In this document: in pieces, positions 1 to 5,539 of the stretch | Numbering within the stretch: the stretch's first letter is position 1 | Layout of the letters: each line of letters begins with the position of its first letter | Assembly (NCBI GenBank): GCA_017549745.1 | Contig: JAFYUA010000115.1 | Location: forward strand, 1 to 8,402 | DNA: 8,402 nt | From: Clostridia bacterium | GTDB lineage: Bacteria; Bacillota; Clostridia; UMGS1810 | Direction: 5' to 3' | Notes under the pieces: model-generated | What the model was told of the DNA's origin: nothing | The model's input: the letters and a program-made list of their open reading frames with translations, nothing else | The model's database searches: none | Translations under genes and position numbers: made by a program

Positions 1-513
1 CGCGTGCGCATTCACCCCATCATCACCAACGGCGGCGACCTTGTCAATGTGATTCCCGACAGGGCAGTCATCGAGACCTATGTGCGCGCAGCCACCTCGA
101 GCGCCATTGAAGATGCCTGCATCAAGGTTGATAATGCGGCCGAGGCAGGTGCTATGGCAATAGGCGCAAAATGCACTGTGCGCAACATCAAAGGCTACAA
201 GCCTCTGCATCAGGACAAAAACCTTTCGGCAGTGTTTGAAGAAAATGCAAAGCTCTTTGTGCCGTCAGAGGGCATATATCACAATGTGAACATGACAGGC
301 TCCACCGACATGGGCGACCTTTCTCAAATCATGCCTGCCATTCAGCCCACCATGGGCGGATTCACAGGTGCGCTTCACGGCAAGGATTTTGCCATTGCCG
401 ACCCCGAAACTGTGTATATCACATCGGCAAAAATTCTCGCATGCACTGCATATGACCTTTTGGCAGATGATTGCAAAAAGGCAAAAGAGATTAAAAACAG
501 CTTCAACAAATAA
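1..513 (+). CDS. M20-family amidohydrolase / peptidase, C-terminal part (5' end outside window)
   Basis: This is the last 171 codons of a larger gene; the frame is open from base 1, so the start lies upstream. The product resembles M20 metallo-amidohydrolases such as the aminobenzoyl-glutamate and N-acyl-amino-acid hydrolases, which cleave an amide bond with a two-metal centre in the cytosol. The first part matches the M20 dimerisation domain: a GGDLVNVIPDRAVIETYVRA stretch near the left edge. The second part returns to the catalytic domain with GSTDMGDLS (about 300-325) and ALHGKDF (about 370-390). The His of LHG (codon 376-378) corresponds to the late conserved family His, expected to bind metal. 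The C terminus has the usual AK-LA--A-DLL helix. The gene ends in a strong hairpin shared with the convergent pyrophosphatase gene. Substrate cannot be told from this fragment. Family assignment is firm; subfamily is not. Confidence 0.88.
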   Translation, partial: RVRIHPIITNGGDLVNVIPDRAVIETYVRAATSSAIEDACIKVDNAAEAGAMAIGAKCTVRNIKGYKPLHQDKNLSAVFEENAKLFVPSEGIYHNVNMTGSTDMGDLSQIMPAIQPTMGGFTGALHGKDFAIADPETVYITSAKILACTAYDLLADDCKKAKEIKNSFNK

Positions 514-555
514 AAAGACAGGCAGTAAAATGATGATTTTACTGCCTGTCTTTTT
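512..555. terminator. Bidirectional Rho-independent terminator between M20 hydrolase and ppa
   Basis: A perfect 20-bp inverted repeat (arms 512-531 and 536-555) has a GATG tetraloop. The outer five pairs are A:T, giving a T-run in both directions. It starts inside the TAA of the upstream gene and its right edge overlaps the stop codon of the convergent pyrophosphatase gene, so it serves both. Confidence 0.93.
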
Positions 556-1087
556 ATTTGCAGAATTTCTCTATATAATTGTCTATAGCGCTGTTGATGA
601 TAGAGATTGCAGTCTCGCGACCACTCACCTCATTCACGGCGGTTGTCTTGTTCTCCAAGTTTTTGTACACTGTGAAAAAGTGACCCATTTCTTCAAACAC
701 ATGGTTGGGCAGCTGCTCAATATCGGTGAACATATTATATGTGGGGTCATTGAACGGAATGGCAATGATTTTTTCGTCATTTCTGCCGTTGTCTATCATG
801 GAGATAACCCCTATGGGATACGCCCTCACAAGTGTCATTGGCTGGATTTTTTCAGAGCACACCAAAAGCACATCAAGCGGGTCATTGTCATCGCCATAGG
901 TGCGCGGAATGAAGCCATAGTTGGCAGGGTAGTGGGTAGAGGTGTAGAGGATGCGGTCAAGCATCAGATAGCCCGTCTCTTTGTCGAGCTCATATTTCTT
1001 TTTGCTGCCTTTGGATATCTCCACCACGCAGATGAAATCCTCGGCGTTTATTCTCTTTGGTGAAATGTCGTGCCATATGTTAGACAT
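554..1087 (-). CDS. ppa: Inorganic pyrophosphatase, family I (soluble)
   Basis: The 177-residue product hydrolyses inorganic pyrophosphate to two phosphates in the cytosol, pulling biosynthetic reactions forward. Length and motifs fit bacterial family I enzymes. The signature DNDPLD is at residues 67-72, giving metal ligands Asp67, Asp69 and Asp72. Glu24, Lys31, Glu33, Arg45 and Tyr57 lie at the expected active-site places. Asp99, Asp104 and Lys106 repeat the Asp97/Asp102/Lys104 spacing of the E. coli enzyme with a constant offset of two. The ATG at 1085-1087 was chosen because AAGGAG (1095-1100 on this strand) sits 7 nt upstream and a consensus promoter lies just behind. An in-frame extension to 1228 would run through that promoter. 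The gene is monocistronic, divergent from the epimerase gene and convergent with the M20 gene. Confidence 0.97.
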   Translation of the reverse strand: MSNIWHDISPKRINAEDFICVVEISKGSKKKYELDKETGYLMLDRILYTSTHYPANYGFIPRTYGDDNDPLDVLLVCSEKIQPMTLVRAYPIGVISMIDNGRNDEKIIAIPFNDPTYNMFTDIEQLPNHVFEEMGHFFTVYKNLENKTTAVNEVSGRETAISIINSAIDNYIEKFCK

Positions 1088-1115
1088 ATTAAAACTCCTT
1101 GTTATTTTTTTCACA

Positions 1116-1144
1116 ATTATATCACAAAAGCCTGCGCATGTCAA
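1116..1144 (-). promoter_or_regulatory. Consensus sigma-70/SigA promoter of ppa
   Basis: On the - strand, TTGACA (1139-1144) is followed by exactly 17 nt and TATAAT (1116-1121). Both hexamers are perfect consensus, which fits strong constitutive expression of pyrophosphatase. The predicted 5' leader is only about 20 nt. Confidence 0.9.
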
Positions 1145-1184
1145 ACAATGCGAAAATTCACTTGATGGAAAGGGATTTCTACTC

Positions 1185-1213
1185 TTGCCAAAAATGGAAT
1201 TTTTGTGTATAAT
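1185..1213 (+). promoter_or_regulatory. Promoter of the epimerase gene
   Basis: TTGCCA (1185-1190), a 17-nt spacer and TATAAT (1208-1213) form a strong SigA-type promoter reading into the epimerase gene. It lies back to back with the ppa promoter, about 40 bp between the two -35 boxes. Confidence 0.85.
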
Positions 1214-1245
1214 ACTATTATATATCACAAAAAGGAGAAATTATC

Positions 1246-2400
1246 ATGGATTTCAAAAAAGACCTTGTATCAACTATTTTGCCATTCTGGCTTAAATGCA
1301 TCGACTATGACAACGGCGGCATCTTCACCTGTGCTGACCGCGAGGGCAATATATATGGCACTGACAAAAGCGTGTGGTTTCAGGGCAGAGCCTTGTGGAG
1401 CTTTTCAAAGGCATACAACCTGATTGACCAAAACCCCGAATACCTCAAGGCGTGCAGAGCAATATATGACTTTTTGCCCAAATGCACCGACACCGACGGC
1501 AGAATGTTTTTCACAGTGACTGCCGACGGCCGCGAGCTTCAAAAGAGAAGATACTATTTCTCCGAGACCTTTGCCGCAATAGGCTGCGCTCAGTTCTACA
1601 AGGCAACAGGTGACAAGGCAGTGCTCGAATCAGCCGAAAAATATTTTGACATTGCCTACAAATGCTTCAGAGGCGAGATTAAAAATCAGCCCAAAATCAA
1701 CCCTGCCAACAATCCCTGCAAGGCTCTTTCGCCTGTTATGATAATGCTTTCCACAGCTCAGGAAATGCGCAGCCTTGATGGCAAATATGACAAATACAAC
1801 CCCATAGTGCAGGAATGTCTCGATGAGATTCTCCACGGAGGCTTCCTCAAGGAAAACGCCCTTTTTGAAAGCGTGAGCACAAGCGGCGAATTTGTGGACA
1901 CTCCCAACGGCCGCATAGTAAACCCTGGTCATAGCCTTGAGGCGGCATGGTTTGTAATGAGCGAGGGTCTGCTCTCGGGCAATGACGAAGCCATCGCGCT
2001 TGCCAAAAAGATAATCGACATCACTCTCCCCATGGGCATCGACCCCAAACACGGCGGCATCATTGCTTTCACCGATGTGTCGGGCAAGCCTCCCGTGCAG
2101 CTTGAGTGGGACATGAAGCTGTGGTGGCCACAGTGCGAAGCCATGATTGCACTTCGCATGGCACATGACATCTTTGGTGAGGACAAATACCTCGATGCCT
2201 ACAATGCACTCAAAAAGCTTTGCGAGGAATGCTTCATCGATGCGCAGTGCGGCGAGTGGTATGGCTATCTTCACTATGACAATACCCCCTCCACCACTCT
2301 CAAGGGCAACATCTTCAAAGGTCCGTTCCATATTCCGAGATTCTATATGATTATGTCGGCAATGGATGACGGCGATGTGATGAAATATTTTAATGTATAA
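1246..2400 (+). CDS. N-acylglucosamine 2-epimerase family protein (AGE epimerase/isomerase)
   Basis: The 384-residue protein fits the AGE family, alpha/alpha-barrel enzymes that interconvert N-acetylglucosamine and N-acetylmannosamine or epimerise related sugars at C2. Visible motifs in order are WFQGR (44-48), NPGHSLEAAWF (226-236), KLWWPQCEA (291-299) and GNIFKGPFHIPR (354-365). His229 and His362 match the two catalytic histidines of the family, and their spacing of 133 residues equals that of the cyanobacterial AGE as I recall it. FKG-FH-PR and EAAWF favour AGE over cellobiose 2-epimerase. There is no signal peptide, so the protein is cytosolic. AAGGAG (1232-1237) is 8 nt before the ATG. 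It has its own promoter and terminator and no sialic-acid genes are adjacent, so the exact sugar is open. The divergent or nearby HAD phosphatase and AraC regulator could be functionally linked, but nothing proves it. Confidence 0.92.
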   Translation: MDFKKDLVSTILPFWLKCIDYDNGGIFTCADREGNIYGTDKSVWFQGRALWSFSKAYNLIDQNPEYLKACRAIYDFLPKCTDTDGRMFFTVTADGRELQKRRYYFSETFAAIGCAQFYKATGDKAVLESAEKYFDIAYKCFRGEIKNQPKINPANNPCKALSPVMIMLSTAQEMRSLDGKYDKYNPIVQECLDEILHGGFLKENALFESVSTSGEFVDTPNGRIVNPGHSLEAAWFVMSEGLLSGNDEAIALAKKIIDITLPMGIDPKHGGIIAFTDVSGKPPVQLEWDMKLWWPQCEAMIALRMAHDIFGEDKYLDAYNALKKLCEECFIDAQCGEWYGYLHYDNTPSTTLKGNIFKGPFHIPRFYMIMSAMDDGDVMKYFNV

Positions 2401-2401
2401 C

Positions 2402-2435
2402 AAAAATGCAGGAATCATGCGATTCCTGCATTTTT
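2402..2435. terminator. Bidirectional terminator between epimerase and HAD genes
   Basis: A perfect 15-bp inverted repeat (2402-2416 and 2421-2435) has an ATGC tetraloop and A/T runs on both sides. The last codons and the stop of the convergent HAD gene are encoded inside the hairpin itself. Confidence 0.92.
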
Positions 2436-3065
2436 TATGTCTGAAAAGTCTTTTATATAATAATCGGTTGCCGCTTTAAGCTCGGCGGTGTATTCCTCTG
2501 ATGATTTGTCATACACTCCGCACACCATCATGCCCGCTTCTTTGGCGGTTGTGCATGCGCCGAGGTTATCATCAAAAAAGAGAATATCACTCTCTGCCAT
2601 GCCAAGCTTTGATGCCACCATGTGATAAATCTCGGGGTCAGCCTTGGTGGTGGCAAAGTCATCACATGACCACACATTGTCAAAGAGGTCATACAGCCCA
2701 AGCCTTTTGAGGCAGGGGTCAAGGGTGATGTGAGGGCTTGCAGTGAGCACATTGAGCCTGGCGCCCTGCTCTTTGAGAGTGGAGAGCACATCTGCCACAT
2801 GCTCCTTGGCAGGGATATTGTTGAGGTATTCGTGCAGGGCATATTTGCCCATGAGAGCAACGATGTCGTCCTCTGCCATGTCAAGCCCCATGCCGATAAA
2901 ATGCCGCGCTGTGCCCATAAGGCCGAGCGGCGTGATGGTCTTTACAATATCATCACCATAGGCGATGCCGTTTTCATCAAGAATGCGGAGCATGAGCCCC
3001 ACAAAGGTGGGCATGGAATCGACCAGCGTGCCGTCAAAATCAAAAAGAAAGGTTTTGTGCTTCAA
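2415..3065 (-). CDS. HAD-superfamily hydrolase (phosphoglycolate phosphatase / beta-phosphoglucomutase-like)
   Basis: The 216-residue cytosolic phosphatase has all four HAD motifs. Motif I is DFDGT with nucleophile Asp9 and acid/base Asp11. Motif II is Thr108 in LTAS, motif III is Lys141 in TTKADPEIY, and motif IV is Asp165/Asp166 in FFDDN. The helical insert after motif I (about 18-80) is a type C1 cap, as in phosphoglycolate phosphatase and sugar-phosphate phosphatases; the substrate is not predictable. I chose the TTG at 3063-3065: AGGAG (3075-3079) is 9 nt upstream, and the resulting N terminus puts motif I at residue 9 as usual for the family. The nearer ATG at 3074 directly abuts AGGAG, and the upstream TTG at 3110 lies ahead of the likely transcript start. 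The gene is divergent from the AraC-type regulator, a possible control link. Confidence 0.92.
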   Translation of the reverse strand: MKHKTFLFDFDGTLVDSMPTFVGLMLRILDENGIAYGDDIVKTITPLGLMGTARHFIGMGLDMAEDDIVALMGKYALHEYLNNIPAKEHVADVLSTLKEQGARLNVLTASPHITLDPCLKRLGLYDLFDNVWSCDDFATTKADPEIYHMVASKLGMAESDILFFDDNLGACTTAKEAGMMVCGVYDKSSEEYTAELKAATDYYIKDFSDIKNAGIA

Positions 3066-3074
3066 TTGTGTCAT

Positions 3075-3079
3075 CTCCT
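3075..3079 (-). promoter_or_regulatory. Ribosome binding site that decides a TTG start for the HAD gene
   Basis: AGGAG on the - strand is immediately followed by an in-frame ATG (zero spacing, not usable) and, 9 nt away, by an in-frame TTG. The spacing points to TTG initiation at 3065. Confidence 0.7.
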
Positions 3080-3098
3080 GTGCAATGTCTTTTTTTAC

Positions 3099-3127
3099 AT
3101 TATAGCACAAAAACTCGCGATTGTACA
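3099..3127 (-). promoter_or_regulatory. Promoter of the HAD gene
   Basis: On the - strand, TGTACA (3122-3127, four of six matches) is followed by 17 nt and a perfect TATAAT (3099-3104). The -35 box is itself palindromic. Its likely start site lies just after 3099, which excludes a longer HAD reading frame. Confidence 0.75.
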
Positions 3128-3135
3128 GTAAATGT

Positions 3136-3164
3136 TTGCAATTATTGTTTTTTTATAGTAAAAT
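3136..3164 (+). promoter_or_regulatory. Promoter of the AraC-type regulator
   Basis: TTGCAA (3136-3141), a 17-nt spacer and TAAAAT (3159-3164) point into the regulator gene. Its -35 box is only 8 bp from the -35 box of the divergent HAD promoter, so polymerases at the two promoters are likely to interfere. Confidence 0.7.
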
Positions 3165-3183
3165 ATATTCAGAGGTGACGAAA

Positions 3184-3996
3184 GTGAAAAACCTTTATGA
3201 AATAACGCATAGAACAGTGGAAGCTCCGTCCAACAAAAACTTCATGCTGCATATTCATGATAACTATGAGATTTTTCTCTTTTTGGAGGGCGACACAAAA
3301 TATATTATAGAAGAAAATGTGTATTCCCTTAGCCCGGGTGACCTTATTGTCATACGCAAAAATCAGATGCACAGGGCATATCACAACACCCCCACGAGGT
3401 ATTCGCGATTTGTGCTGAATGTGGCGCCCGAATTTTTTGCCGAGCAAAGGTGCAGCGAGTATGAAGCCGACTTTGCCAATCCGCCAAGCGGAGTGGGCGC
3501 AAAGATAGATGCCGAGACAGTGAAGATGAGTGGCATCTATGACGCCTTCATGAGGCTGGGCGAATATATGAAAACCAATCAAAGCGAGGATAGCCCCATT
3601 GTGAGAAGTGTGATTGTGGAGATATTGTATCTTATAAACAATATCGAATCCTACTCCAAGGAAGACACATCTGACAATCAGCTCAAATCGGTGATTCAAT
3701 ACATCAACCGCAATTTTGAAAAAAACATCACCCTCGACATGCTCGAAAAAAAGTTCTTTATTTCCAAATATCACCTTTGCCACATCTTTTTGAAGTCCAC
3801 AGGGCTCACAGTGCATCAATACATAACAAGCAAGCGCCTTGCCCTTGCGCTTGAGCTTATAAAGAGTGGCAAAAGCATCACTCAGGCAGCGTCGCTCGCA
3901 GGCTTTTCAAGCTATTCATCATTTTTCAGAGGCTACAAAAAGCTCTATGGTTCATCACCCAAACAGGTGAAAAAACAAGGTGGGGTGTTTGAGTGA
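3184..3996 (+). CDS. AraC-family transcriptional regulator with N-terminal cupin sensor domain
   Basis: The 270-residue protein combines a ligand-sensing AraC-type cupin domain with a C-terminal double helix-turn-helix. The cupin spans about 5-85: HIHDNYEI at 23-30, the EGD turn at 35-37, SPGDLIVI at 50-57 and His63. The DNA-binding domain spans about 166-265, with helix-turn-helix one at about 183-205 and two at about 231-255, ending in the typical LYGSSPKQ. Such proteins usually bind a sugar or related small molecule and activate a nearby operon. The GTG at 3184 was chosen because AGAGGTG (3171-3177) lies 6 nt upstream; upstream in-frame codons would include the promoter. It is divergent from the HAD gene and a few hundred bases from the epimerase, which are its closest possible targets. 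The ligand is unknown. Confidence 0.93.
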   Translation: MKNLYEITHRTVEAPSNKNFMLHIHDNYEIFLFLEGDTKYIIEENVYSLSPGDLIVIRKNQMHRAYHNTPTRYSRFVLNVAPEFFAEQRCSEYEADFANPPSGVGAKIDAETVKMSGIYDAFMRLGEYMKTNQSEDSPIVRSVIVEILYLINNIESYSKEDTSDNQLKSVIQYINRNFEKNITLDMLEKKFFISKYHLCHIFLKSTGLTVHQYITSKRLALALELIKSGKSITQAASLAGFSSYSSFFRGYKKLYGSSPKQVKKQGGVFE

Positions 3997-4013
3997 TTAA
4001 ACTGAATAATATA

Positions 4014-4043
4014 AAAAAATCCTGTCATAAGACAGGATTTTTT
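4014..4043. terminator. Bidirectional terminator between AraC-type regulator and GGDEF genes
   Basis: A perfect 13-bp inverted repeat (4014-4026 and 4031-4043) has an ATAA tetraloop and six A/T pairs at the base. It sits between two convergent genes and can stop transcription from both sides. Confidence 0.92.
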
Positions 4044-4061
4044 GTTTGTAAAAACTGAAGA

Positions 4062-4658
4062 TTAAATATTCTTTGAAGAGCTGTTGCGCAATTTTTTGGA
4101 TAGTTTATCTGCATAAAGCATCTCATCTGCATACTTAAATGCTTTTTCAGAATTGTTTTTGATTATTGAATATCCTTTTGATAAACTTATATTTCCATCC
4201 GTTGCAAGACGCTTTTTTAGAGCAAGCAACTGTTCAATAATTTCATTTTCAGAAACACCTTCAGCCAAAACCAAAAATTCATCTCCGCCTATGCGAAAAA
4301 CCTTATATTGGAAATCAGAAAAAACTTCCAAAAGTATTTTAGCTACATTCTTCAGCACAACATCTCCTGCTAAATGTCCCTCTGTATCATTGATTGTTTT
4401 GAAATCGTCAACATCAAAAAGAATGATCCATCTTGATTCTTTTTGGATATCTATTTCGGTTTTATTAACATATAAATTGTATGCGTTTCTGTTATAAATC
4501 CCTGTTAAATCATCTGTAACAGCAAGTTTATGCCACATATTTGCTTCATCAACATATTTGATTTTTTTATTAATGATGCGGATTTTTAATAGAAGTTTTA
4601 TCATAATAACTATAAGTAATACTGTTATGATTGTTGTCATTGCTAATAATGTGTTCAT
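4062..4658 (-). CDS. Membrane-anchored GGDEF-domain diguanylate cyclase (small)
   Basis: The 198-residue protein has one N-terminal membrane helix (about 3-25), a short linker and a complete GGDEF domain (about 45-195). It should make cyclic di-GMP from two GTP on the inner face of the membrane. Visible motifs are VTDDLTGIYNRNAY (47-60), FDVDDFKTIND (81-91), GHLAGD (94-99), the intact GGDEF (124-128) and YADEMLYADK (176-185). Asp82, Asn90 and Asp99 keep the metal and guanine-binding spacing of known active cyclases. The inhibitory RxxD site normally five residues before GGDEF is absent (DFQY at 115-118), so product inhibition is not expected. No periplasmic or PAS sensor is present. AGGAG (4665-4669) is 6 nt before the ATG. 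Its promoter overlaps that of the divergent Cro/CI-type regulator, so control is probably transcriptional. Confidence 0.93.
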   Translation of the reverse strand: MNTLLAMTTIITVLLIVIMIKLLLKIRIINKKIKYVDEANMWHKLAVTDDLTGIYNRNAYNLYVNKTEIDIQKESRWIILFDVDDFKTINDTEGHLAGDVVLKNVAKILLEVFSDFQYKVFRIGGDEFLVLAEGVSENEIIEQLLALKKRLATDGNISLSKGYSIIKNNSEKAFKYADEMLYADKLSKKLRNSSSKNI

Positions 4659-4731
4659 TTTCTGCTCCTGATATTTTGTGTTATTGTTATGTGATGGCGG
4701 ATATTATTTAAATAAATTATTCAATCAAGTA

Positions 4732-4760
4732 ATTATACTCAATTTTTTGAGTATTGTCAA
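4732..4760 (-). promoter_or_regulatory. Consensus promoter of the GGDEF gene
   Basis: On the - strand, TTGACA (4755-4760), a 17-nt spacer and TATAAT (4732-4737) are both perfect consensus. The spacer is almost entirely filled by the palindrome at 4735-4754. The predicted leader before the GGDEF start codon is about 65-70 nt. Confidence 0.88.
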
Positions 4761-4772
4761 TACTTTGAGTAT
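4735..4772. promoter_or_regulatory. Putative operator: repeated TTGAGTAT boxes over two divergent promoters
   Basis: ATACTCAA (4735-4742) and TTGAGTAT (4747-4754) form an 8-bp inverted repeat with a 4-nt gap. A second TTGAGTAT (4765-4772) repeats the right arm 18 bp further on and itself belongs to a smaller palindrome, ATACT-N3-AGTAT (4760-4772). An 11-bp palindrome TATTG-T-CAATA (4752-4762) links them. The boxes cover the -35 and -10 elements of the rightward promoter and the spacer of the leftward one. The likely binder is the small Cro/CI-type protein encoded next door; that is inference. Confidence 0.72.
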
Positions 4773-4775
4773 GAT
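4747..4775 (+). promoter_or_regulatory. Promoter of the small Cro/CI-type regulator
   Basis: TTGAGT (4747-4752), 17 nt, TATGAT (4770-4775). Each element overlaps one TTGAGTAT box, the layout expected of an autorepressed promoter. Confidence 0.65.
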
Positions 4776-4796
4776 AGAATTATTTAGGTGATGAAA

Positions 4797-4997
4797 ATGA
4801 TTACTTATAAACCATTTTACGACACTTTGTTTAAAAAAGGATTGACAGAATATTATTTGATTTTTAAGCAAGGATTTTCTGCAAACACTCTACATCGTAT
4901 AAAAAAAGGCGAAGCAATAAGCACAAAGACGCTTGATGCACTTTGTTATGTTCTTGATTGTGAAGTCGAAGACATTATTAAATTTGAAAAAGAATAG
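4797..4997 (+). CDS. Small Cro/CI (XRE) family helix-turn-helix regulator
   Basis: The 66-residue protein is a stand-alone helix-turn-helix domain of the lambda repressor-like type (short YozG/HTH_26-like form). The five-helix fold is visible: helix 1 near 5-14, helices 2 and 3 in the stretch from LTEYYLIF (16-23) through SANTLHRIKKGE (28-39), and the closing TKTLDALCYVLDCEVEDII (43-61). No sensor domain is present, so it probably works as a dimer through direct operator binding. Start choice: AGGTG (4786-4790) is 6 nt before the ATG at 4797; the ATG at 4791 and GTG at 4788 are too close to or inside that site. It is divergent from the GGDEF cyclase gene with overlapping promoters and shared palindromes. 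This suggests autoregulation and control of cyclic di-GMP synthesis. Base composition is AT-rich like its neighbours on the right. Confidence 0.88.
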   Translation: MITYKPFYDTLFKKGLTEYYLIFKQGFSANTLHRIKKGEAISTKTLDALCYVLDCEVEDIIKFEKE

Positions 4998-5031
4998 CAC
5001 TTGATTGTAATTGACAAATCAAGTGCTGTTT
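4996..5031 (+). terminator. Probable terminator of the Cro/CI-type gene
   Basis: An 11-bp stem (4996-5006 with 5017-5027) begins inside the TAG stop codon, has a 10-nt loop and is followed by GTTTTAT. The T-run is short, so it may be leaky; the stronger hairpin at 5075-5110 lies behind it. The bases from 5032 to 5074 between the two hairpins hold no gene I can recognise. Confidence 0.65.
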
Positions 5032-5074
5032 TATATGTGCTGGCAGTCATGCTTCTCATTGCGGACACAAACCC

Positions 5075-5110
5075 AAAAAAATACACACTCTGACGAGTGT
5101 GTATTTTTTT
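5075..5110. terminator. Bidirectional terminator left of the four-helix-bundle gene
   Basis: A perfect 16-bp inverted repeat (5075-5090 and 5095-5110) has a TGAC tetraloop and seven A/T pairs at the base. It can end transcripts of the Cro/CI-type gene from the left and of the four-helix-bundle gene from the right. Confidence 0.92.
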
Positions 5111-5111
5111 C

Positions 5112-5132
5112 AAGAGCCGAATGGTTTAGATG
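5112..5132 (+). repeat. 21-base direct repeat, left copy
   Basis: It begins AAGAGCCGAAT and ends GTTTAGATG, with G at 5123. It matches the copy at 5757-5777 in 20 of 21 bases. Similarity stops at both edges. It lies one base after the T-run of the hairpin at 5075-5110. Confidence 0.85.
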
Positions 5133-5136
5133 AATT

Positions 5137-5484
5137 TCAATTATTGTTCTTTTTTGTAGTGTTAATTGAAGAAATCAATATTTTGCGAATTGTACCGCAT
5201 TGATTATATAAATCTTTCACAGTTTCTCTATCTAAAATTTCCGACTTTACAAAAAGTTCGAGCCAATATTCTGTTTCATAACATTCTTTTAAAGCAATCT
5301 GTAATTTTGCAATAAAATCATTCTTTCCGTGGGCATAGTTTGCTTCATGAATGTTTGCCCCGATTGATGTTGAACTTCTCTCTAACTGATTTACAAGTGA
5401 ATAATGCCCCTTTATCGTTTCACATAATTTAATGATTTTTACTGCAAAATCCGTAGATAAATCTACAAGTTTGTTTTCCTTCAT
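5137..5484 (-). CDS. Four-helix-bundle protein (S23 / 23S rRNA intervening-sequence protein family, Avd-like)
   Basis: The 115-residue protein matches the small four-helix-bundle family first noticed in intervening sequences of 23S rRNA genes and related in fold to the Avd proteins of diversity-generating retroelements. The family core is clear: LERSSTSIGANIHEA (34-48), then NDFIAKLQIALKECYETEYWLELF (55-78). Length is normal for the family. The protein is predicted to be all-helical with a Lys/Asn-rich C terminus and no signal peptide. The molecular role is not established; Avd-type relatives bind nucleic acid and a reverse transcriptase, but none is encoded here. The ATG at 5482-5484 follows AGAGGTG (5492-5498) by 7 nt. 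A promoter sits between the gene and the hairpin array, and the gene ends before the left 21-base repeat and a strong terminator. Close linkage to the array suggests that the protein acts on it, which is inference. Confidence 0.88.
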   Translation of the reverse strand: MKENKLVDLSTDFAVKIIKLCETIKGHYSLVNQLERSSTSIGANIHEANYAHGKNDFIAKLQIALKECYETEYWLELFVKSEILDRETVKDLYNQCGTIRKILISSINTTKKNNN

Positions 5485-5504
5485 AATGTAACACCTCTGC
5501 TAAT

Positions 5505-5533
5505 ATTCTATCACAGAATAAGTAACATGTAAA
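5505..5533 (-). promoter_or_regulatory. Promoter of the four-helix-bundle gene, with an overlapping inverted repeat
   Basis: On the - strand, TTTACA (5528-5533), 17 nt and TAGAAT (5505-5510) each match consensus in five of six bases. A 6-bp inverted repeat (TATTCT 5504-5509, AGAATA 5515-5520) covers the -10 box and could be an operator. The hairpin array lies upstream of this promoter and so is not in the transcript started here. Confidence 0.7.
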
Positions 5534-5539
5534 TATTTA

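Noticed and set aside
368..1063. Long + strand reading frame (231 codons) across the end of the M20 gene and antisense to ppa
   Set aside because: It lies opposite a clear pyrophosphatase with all catalytic residues, has no ribosome binding site and crosses a strong terminator.
1088..1228. N-terminal extension of pyrophosphatase by 47 residues
   Set aside because: It would be translated through the consensus promoter, and the ribosome binding site fits the ATG at 1087.
1630..2418. Long - strand reading frame (262 codons) antisense to the epimerase
   Set aside because: Low-plausibility protein, no start signals, fully covered by the well-supported epimerase gene.
2730..3131. + strand frame antisense to the HAD gene
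   Set aside because: Shadow of the HAD coding frame; no ribosome binding site and no recognisable domain.
3169..3819. - strand frame antisense to the AraC-type regulator
   Set aside because: Mirror frame of a gene with clear cupin and helix-turn-helix motifs.
5137..5484. Accessory protein (Avd) of a diversity-generating retroelement
   Set aside because: No reverse transcriptase, template repeat or variable repeat is found in the window; only the protein fold is shared.
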